From NCBI GenBank assembly GCA_002395905.1, contig DGVK01000097.1, positions 1-5,833 on the forward strand: 5,833 bases of DNA, read 5' to 3'. Positions 1 through 3,943 of this stretch are shown here, one piece after another. Within the stretch, counting starts at the first letter, position 1. Each line of letters opens with the position of its first letter. Origin of the DNA: Verrucomicrobia bacterium UBA4286 (GTDB lineage: Bacteria > Verrucomicrobiota > Kiritimatiellia > RFP12 > UBA1067). The notes under the pieces were generated by a model. The model ran no database searches. It was not told the DNA's origin and saw only the letters and a program-made list of their open reading frames with translations. Position numbers and translations under genes: made by a program.

Positions 1-474
1 ATCGAGACGATCAACAAGCTTATGCGCGTCCAGAAGAAGCTCATACAGACTCTCGGGCGCGAGCCGAACGAAACCGAGCTCGCGGCCGAGATGAACATGC
101 CTCTGGACCAGGTGAGGGCCGTGCGCAAGATGGCCCAGCAGCCAATTTCGCTTCAATCGAAAGTCGGCGACAACGACGACGCCCACTACGGCGACTTCAT
201 CCCCGACCTTTCGAGCGAGAATCCTTTCGAGGTGACCGAGGGCCATCTGCTCAAAGAGCGCCTGAGGGAGATTCTCGAAACTCTGACGGACCGCGAGCGG
301 CAGGTTGTCGACTTCCGCTTCGGCTTGACGGACGGGTGCAGCCGCACGCTTGAAGAGGTAGGCCGGCTGTTCAACGTGACGCGCGAGCGAATCCGCCAGA
401 TAGAGGCCAAGGCGCTAAGGAAACTGCGCCACCCGAGCCGCATGAAGTCGCTCGGAGACTACAGGAACAGCTGA
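1..474 (+). CDS. rpoD: RNA polymerase primary sigma factor RpoD (sigma-70/SigA), C-terminal part, 5' end outside window
   Basis: This is the C-terminal 157 residues of the housekeeping sigma factor, which directs RNA polymerase to -35/-10 promoters. The frame is open from base 1, so regions 1 and 2 lie upstream of the window. The fragment opens with IETINKL of region 3.0; its Glu2 aligns with E. coli sigma-70 E458, which reads the TG of extended -10 promoters. The LGREP segment of region 3 follows, then the region 3.2 finger ([11 protein letters not shown]), and region 4.1 from about residue 85. Region 4.2 carries the helix-turn-helix ([20 protein letters not shown]). Its -35-reading residues R128, E129, R132 and Q133 (codons 382-399) are all kept, as is the RKLRHPSR tail. 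The protein ends shortly after that tail, as in other primary sigmas. The first in-frame ATG, at base 22, is internal to region 3 and is not the real start. Identification is firm; primary rather than alternative sigma status rests on the region 3 and 4 match. Confidence 0.96.
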   Translation: METINKLMRVQKKLIQTLGREPNETELAAEMNMPLDQVRAVRKMAQQPISLQSKVGDNDDAHYGDFIPDLSSENPFEVTEGHLLKERLREILETLTDRERQVVDFRFGLTDGCSRTLEEVGRLFNVTRERIRQIEAKALRKLRHPSRMKSLGDYRNS

Positions 475-496
475 CGGGTGGCTCCCGCCGGTAAAT

Positions 497-528
497 AAGG
501 AAAAAAGAAGAAAGAGAAGGTATCTGCA
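497..528 (+). promoter_or_regulatory. Purine-only leader and Shine-Dalgarno site of the RRM gene
   Basis: Bases 497-520 are 24 consecutive purines, mostly A, in otherwise GC-rich DNA. They end in AGAAGG (515-520), a usable Shine-Dalgarno site 8 bases before the ATG at 529. This fixes the RRM start. A-rich single-stranded leaders of this kind can favour ribosome loading; that role here is inferred. No convincing -35/-10 promoter is visible in the 54-base spacer, so transcription may continue from rpoD. Confidence 0.6.
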
Positions 529-1005
529 ATGACTATTGCATGCATCAAACAGGTAGCGGAGCTTTTTGCGGCTCCGAACACATGCGCAGCCTCGGTTCTG
601 GCCGGCGCGGCGTTCATTCTGGGCGCGGTTGTGGCGCTCGCGGTGCGCCGCGCGGTATGCCCGTGCGCGGGGAAGAAGTCCGCCAAGGCGGGGGGGAAGG
701 CCCCCAGGCCTGCGGCGCCCAAGGCCGACAAGCCCCATCCCGCGCCGGCCGACGGCTCGATAGAGATATATGTCGGCAATCTCAGCTACGAGATGACCGA
801 CGACCAGCTCCGCAAAGCGTTCGAGGCCTATGGAAAGGTTAACTCCGCGCGCATCATCACGAACCGCTACAACAACAAGTCCAAGGGCTTCGGGTTCGTG
901 CACATGCCCGACCGCGCCGAGGTCGAGGCCGCGGTCGCGGCTTTGAACGACAAAGAGCTGCTCGGCCGCAGGCTCAAGTGCAACATCGCGCGCAATACGC
1001 TGTAA
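529..1005 (+). CDS. RRM-domain RNA-binding protein with N-terminal membrane anchor
   Basis: A 158-residue protein with three parts. Residues 1-20 are a short polar/hydrophobic N-terminus. Residues 21-39 form one uninterrupted hydrophobic helix (ASVLAGAAFILGAVVALAV). It is followed at once by basic residues and a CPC motif (C44, C46), then a Lys/Pro/Ala-rich linker to about residue 76. Residues 78-155 are a complete RNA recognition motif: RNP2 is IYVGNL (80-85) and RNP1 is KGFGFVHM (119-126). The RNA-stacking aromatics Y81, F121 and F123 are all present, and helix 2 ends in the usual GRRLKCNIA strand. RRM proteins bind single-stranded RNA. Bacterial members are usually small and soluble (about 80-110 residues), so the helix and linker are additions. 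The positive charges after the helix place the RRM on the cytoplasmic side (inference). The start at 529 has a good Shine-Dalgarno, and no other ATG gives an intact RRM. It lies 54 bases after rpoD and 33 before the DJ-1 gene. The RNA target is unknown. Confidence 0.9.
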   Translation: MTIACIKQVAELFAAPNTCAASVLAGAAFILGAVVALAVRRAVCPCAGKKSAKAGGKAPRPAAPKADKPHPAPADGSIEIYVGNLSYEMTDDQLRKAFEAYGKVNSARIITNRYNNKSKGFGFVHMPDRAEVEAAVAALNDKELLGRRLKCNIARNTL

Positions 1006-1015
1006 AGCGGTTTTT
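998..1015 (+). terminator. Possible weak terminator or attenuator hairpin at the RRM gene end
   Basis: CGCT (998-1001) pairs with AGCG (1006-1009) around a GTAA loop, a GNRA-type tetraloop. A G and five Ts (1011-1015) follow. The hairpin overlaps the RRM stop codon (1003-1005). The four-pair stem is short for an intrinsic terminator, so partial termination, an RNA 3' end or chance are all possible. Confidence 0.25.
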
Positions 1016-1025
1016 CATCCTGAAA

Positions 1026-1033
1026 GGGAGGTG
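1026..1033 (+). promoter_or_regulatory. Strong Shine-Dalgarno site of the DJ-1-like gene
   Basis: GGGAGGTG contains GGAGGT (1027-1032), a six-base match to the anti-Shine-Dalgarno sequence, 6 bases before the ATG at 1039. It is the strongest ribosome site in the window and fixes this start. Because the next gene overlaps the end of this one, it may also feed ribosomes to the transporter fusion. Confidence 0.85.
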
Positions 1034-1038
1034 GGGTC

Positions 1039-1599
1039 ATGTCGAGAGTTCTTGTTCCGCTTGCGGACGGCTTCGAGGAGATCGAGGCAGTGACTGTGGT
1101 AGACGTCCTCCGTCGCGGGGGCGTCGAGGTTGTGACGGCGGCCATAGGCGGCGCGCTTGAGACGCGCGGCGCGCATGGGATGTCCGTCAAGGCCGACGCG
1201 TTCTTCGCCGACGCCGCAGAAGGCGAGTTCGACGCGATCGTTCTCCCCGGCGGCGGCGAAGGGACCGAAAACCTGCGCGGCTGCGCGCCTCTCCTGGACC
1301 GCCTGCGCCTGCAGAAGGAGCAGGGCCGGCTGCTTTGCGCGATATGCGCCGCGCCGACCGTGCTGATAGAGGCCGGCGTGGCAGACCAGGGGCTTCACAT
1401 GACGTGCTATCCGAGCATGATGATGGAGCTTGACAGACAGTACACGAACGTCCCCGTCGTGACCGACGGCGACCTCGTCACCGGGCAGGGGCCCGGTGCG
1501 GCGATGCTGTTCGCGCTGGTCGTTCTGCAGTCTCTCAGAGGCGGCGCGGCGGCGGCGAAGATCGCGCGCAACCTTGTGACGGACGTGCTCGACAGATGA
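1039..1599 (+). CDS. DJ-1/PfpI superfamily protein (DJ-1/YajL-like)
   Basis: At 186 residues this matches the usual length of DJ-1 and E. coli YajL. The fold markers run in order: DGFEEIEA near the N-terminus, with E16 aligning to human DJ-1 E18; IVLPGGGEG (67-75); the nucleophile elbow CAICAAP with Cys103 aligning to DJ-1 C106; TCYP (122-125); and GQGPGAAMLFAL (149-160) near the C-terminus. The Cys/Glu pair that makes the reactive cysteine oxidisable is intact. Family members act in oxidative and electrophile stress, with glyoxalase-, chaperone- and deglycase-type activities reported and in part disputed; older annotations call them ThiJ. The exact substrate cannot be read from sequence. One oddity is a second cysteine at position 100, giving a CxxC with the nucleophile, where YajL and DJ-1 have alanine-like residues. 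No signal peptide is visible, so it is probably cytoplasmic. The stop overlaps the next start (ATGA, 1596-1599), implying translational coupling with the transporter. Confidence 0.93.
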   Translation: MSRVLVPLADGFEEIEAVTVVDVLRRGGVEVVTAAIGGALETRGAHGMSVKADAFFADAAEGEFDAIVLPGGGEGTENLRGCAPLLDRLRLQKEQGRLLCAICAAPTVLIEAGVADQGLHMTCYPSMMMELDRQYTNVPVVTDGDLVTGQGPGAAMLFALVVLQSLRGGAAAAKIARNLVTDVLDR

Positions 1600-3908
1600 A
1601 GCGCCTGCCGGCGATTCTCGCTCTGGCGCCGTTGCTGGCCTTCGCCGAGACGGAGGTCAGCTTTCTTTTTGCATACGATCCGGCTAGGCCAGAATCGCCC
1701 GAGACCCGCGCCATTCTCGAGCTGTCCAAGGAGGAGCGCGATGTCGTGCCGGTCAAGTGGGGCGGCCTCACGCTCCCTGGCGCAGGCGGCCGCGCCACAT
1801 TCATGCTCGCGCTGGCCGGCGGTACGGCGCCCGATATATACAAGGCATGGTTTCACATACTTCGCCATGACATATCGCAGGGGTTCGTATATCCTCTGGA
1901 CGAATGGGAGTCGCCTCCGCAGACGCCGGCCGACCTTTGGGACCGCGTGCGCGTGCAGGACGGTCGCGTCTGGGCGCTGCCCACGCCGGGCACGGCGTAT
2001 TACGGGATAATCTACCGCAAGGATCTCGTGCGCGCGGCAGGCCTGGACGCCGAGCGCCCCCCGGCCACATGGTCGGAGTTCCGCGACTGGTGCGTCGCGC
2101 TCACGCGCCCCGGCTGCAGGGCTTTCGCGATCGAAAACAGGCCGTGGGGATTCCTGCCGTGGGTGCAGTCCGCCGGAGGCGACGTGATACGCGAGCTGCC
2201 GGACGGCTCGTTCGAGGCGTGTTTCGATTCTCCGGCCGCGCTGAAGGCGGCCGCGTTTCTTCAAGACCTCGTGCGGCGCGACGTCGTGCGCGGCCTGCCT
2301 ACGCTTACCGCAGCGGACGACATCGGCCCTCTTTTCACGGCAGGCGAGATCGCCGCTGTGTTCGGCGGCGAGGATCTTGTGCGCCGTCTCACCGACGCGC
2401 TCGCATTCCCGCCGGAGCTTGTCGGGATAATGCCGTTCCCGGCGGCGGATGACGGAGGCGTGCGCGTTCTGCAGGCCCACCGTCATTTCTACGCGATGAG
2501 CGAATCTGTGGCGAGGCGGCCGAAGGAGGAGCGCGATCTTGTATACCGCTGTCTTAAAGCGCTCGCCTCGCCCGAGATAGCCGACGATGAAGTGCGGCGC
2601 AACGTGGCCGAGGGGCGCGCGATGTGGTGCCGTCCGGACGATCTGGTGCGTCTCGGCTTTTCGGAAGAGGCCGCCGCGCTGCCGGCGGAGGCGAGGGCGA
2701 TGTACGCCGATCTCGCGGCGGGCCGCGTAAAGGCTGTCACAGAGCCGTGGGTCGGCTTCTGGCAGGCGGCGAGCGACCTTGTGCAGAGGCGGTTTCTCGG
2801 GCTGCTGCTTTCGGATGCAGGACGTGAACTTGACTGCGCTGCGGCGTTGCGGTCTGTGACGGAAGATGCCAACCGCGGGCTCATGTTCAGCACCGATGAT
2901 TCGGGCGTGAGGCGGGCCCGCCCGTACGCGAGGGTGATCTTCGGCGTTCTTCTGTGCTGCGTGCTCGTCGCGTGGCGAATCGCGGCGAAGGCGCGCCGCG
3001 CGGCGGCGGACGGCGGGCGGCGGGCGGCGGGCGGGCCGTTTCGCGCGGCGCCATGGATTTTTCTGGCGCCGGCGCTCGCCTCGATCGCGCTGTGGAGCTA
3101 TTATCCTCTGTTGAAGGGAGCGGTGATGGCGTTTCAAGACTACCGCATTGTGGGGTCGGCCGCGTGGGTCGGGCTGGACAACTTCATCCGCGTTTCGACC
3201 GATCCGGGCTTCTGGCTTTCGTGGCTGAGGACGCTTGAATATGTTGTGGCGACCCTCGCGCTCGGGTTCGTGACGCCGATAATCCTGGCCGTGATGCTGT
3301 GCGAGATACCGAGGGGAAAGGTGTTCTTCAGGTTCCTCTACTTCCTGCCCCACCTCACAAGCGCGCTGGTCGTCACCCTCCTGTGGAAGCTGATGTTCGA
3401 TCCGACCGAGAACGGCATGTTGAATCAGATTCTTATGTCGCTGGGCTTTGCGCGCCGCTCGTGGCTGCTCGATCCGGCGTGGGCGATGGTATGCTGCATA
3501 CTCCCTGGCGCATGGGCGGGGGCGGGTATAAGCTCTCTCATCTACATCGCGGCGCTCGGGTCGCTGCCGCAGGACTATTACGAGGCCGCCGCCATAGACG
3601 GCGCGGGCATACTCGCGCGACTGCGCCACGTGACGCTCCCGCAGCTCGCGCCGTTGATGGTGATAAACTTCGTCGGGGCGTTCATAGCGGCGTTTCAGGG
3701 AATGGGGTCGATATTTCTCCTTACCTTCGGCGGACCGGGCGACGCGACGCAGGTCCTTTCGCTTCAGATCTGGAAGGAGGCCTACAACAACCTGCGCTTC
3801 TCGACCGCCACCACGATGGCGTGGTATCTCGGGGTGGCGCTGATATGCTTCACCTGCCTGCAGATAAGATTCCTGCGGCGCGTGGAATTCCGCCAGGCCT
3901 CGGCCTAG
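1596..3908 (+). CDS. ABC importer fusion: family 1 solute-binding protein joined to MalF/UgpA-type permease
   Basis: A single 770-residue frame. Residues 1-17 are a signal peptide (KR, hydrophobic core, AFA cleavage site) with no lipobox cysteine. Residues 18 to about 440 are a full-length extracellular solute-binding protein of the sugar-type family 1: FMLALAGGTAPDIY at 69-82, ALPTPGTAYYGIIYRKDL at 127-144, then ATWSEF. An extra membrane helix lies at about 446-460, followed by a basic cytoplasmic linker (461-484). Residues 485-770 form a complete six-helix permease, with helices near 486-506, 548-568, 577-599, 629-652, 687-711 and 739-757. It has GLDNF (526-530), the EAA loop (E663-A-A-x-x-D-G669, LP at 681-682) that docks the ATPase, and the GGPGDAT periplasmic loop. 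Positive charges place the binding domain outside and both the EAA loop and the C-terminus inside. Such importers, typically for sugars or glycerol phosphates, normally encode receptor and channel separately. The start is set by the signal peptide and the ATGA overlap; there is no strong Shine-Dalgarno. The substrate is unknown, and no partner permease or ATPase is nearby. Confidence 0.92.
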   Translation: MKRLPAILALAPLLAFAETEVSFLFAYDPARPESPETRAILELSKEERDVVPVKWGGLTLPGAGGRATFMLALAGGTAPDIYKAWFHILRHDISQGFVYPLDEWESPPQTPADLWDRVRVQDGRVWALPTPGTAYYGIIYRKDLVRAAGLDAERPPATWSEFRDWCVALTRPGCRAFAIENRPWGFLPWVQSAGGDVIRELPDGSFEACFDSPAALKAAAFLQDLVRRDVVRGLPTLTAADDIGPLFTAGEIAAVFGGEDLVRRLTDALAFPPELVGIMPFPAADDGGVRVLQAHRHFYAMSESVARRPKEERDLVYRCLKALASPEIADDEVRRNVAEGRAMWCRPDDLVRLGFSEEAAALPAEARAMYADLAAGRVKAVTEPWVGFWQAASDLVQRRFLGLLLSDAGRELDCAAALRSVTEDANRGLMFSTDDSGVRRARPYARVIFGVLLCCVLVAWRIAAKARRAAADGGRRAAGGPFRAAPWIFLAPALASIALWSYYPLLKGAVMAFQDYRIVGSAAWVGLDNFIRVSTDPGFWLSWLRTLEYVVATLALGFVTPIILAVMLCEIPRGKVFFRFLYFLPHLTSALVVTLLWKLMFDPTENGMLNQILMSLGFARRSWLLDPAWAMVCCILPGAWAGAGISSLIYIAALGSLPQDYYEAAAIDGAGILARLRHVTLPQLAPLMVINFVGAFIAAFQGMGSIFLLTFGGPGDATQVLSLQIWKEAYNNLRFSTATTMAWYLGVALICFTCLQIRFLRRVEFRQASA
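3001..3035 (+). repeat. GC-only low-complexity tract with G-quadruplex pattern in the fusion linker
   Basis: Short GGC/GGGC units repeat through this tract. Bases 3015-3035 hold four GGG runs separated by loops of 4, 4 and 1 bases, which meets the standard G-quadruplex pattern on the coding (mRNA-like) strand. It encodes residues of about 470-480 (Gly/Arg/Ala) in the linker between the extra helix and the permease. Such tracts are prone to slippage and can slow polymerases or ribosomes; folding here is not shown. Confidence 0.6.
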
Positions 3909-3924
3909 CTCCGCCCGGGAAATC

Positions 3925-3933
3925 TGCTATAAT
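3925..3933 (+). promoter_or_regulatory. Extended -10 promoter for the helicase gene
   Basis: TGCTATAAT is a perfect extended -10 element (TG, one base, TATAAT) in GC-rich DNA. At 17-base spacing (3905-3910) there is no recognisable -35 box, as is common for extended -10 promoters. Ten bases separate TATAAT from the ATG at 3944, so the expected transcription start (about 3939-3941) leaves a leader of only a few bases. The sigma factor at the window start keeps the Glu that reads the TG motif. Confidence 0.65.
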
Positions 3934-3943
3934 ATACCGCTGA

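Noticed and set aside
22..474. Starting the sigma gene at the ATG of base 22
   Set aside because: The codons before it (bases 1-21) already encode conserved region 3.0 residues, so the gene begins upstream of the window.
475..487. CGGG/CCCG hairpin just after the rpoD stop as a terminator
   Set aside because: The stem has four pairs and is followed by an A-rich rather than T-rich tract, so it does not fit an intrinsic terminator on the + strand.
492..497. TAAATA as a possible -10 box upstream of the RRM gene
   Set aside because: It matches TATAAT at only half its positions, with no TG extension and no -35 partner identified.
415..903. 162-codon - strand frame opposite the RRM gene and spacer
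   Set aside because: No motif, Arg/Gly-rich, and it spans the rpoD end, the spacer and the RRM gene; the sense strand explains the sequence.
1904..2452. 182-codon alternative + strand frame inside the binding-protein region
   Set aside because: It is an Arg/Gly/Ala-rich shadow of the real frame with no domain and no ribosome site.
2900..3060. Frameshift or missed gene boundary that would make the fusion artificial
   Set aside because: The frame is continuous, the junction encodes a sensible membrane helix and basic linker, and no stop or strong ribosome site for a separate permease start is visible. An assembly error in the GC tract cannot be fully excluded.
1407..3629. Very long open frame on the - strand (740 codons) opposite the transporter gene
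   Set aside because: Its translation is dominated by Arg, His, Ala and Pro with no recognisable domain. It lies opposite a gene with clear signal peptide, binding-protein and permease motifs. Long antisense frames are expected in GC-rich coding DNA.
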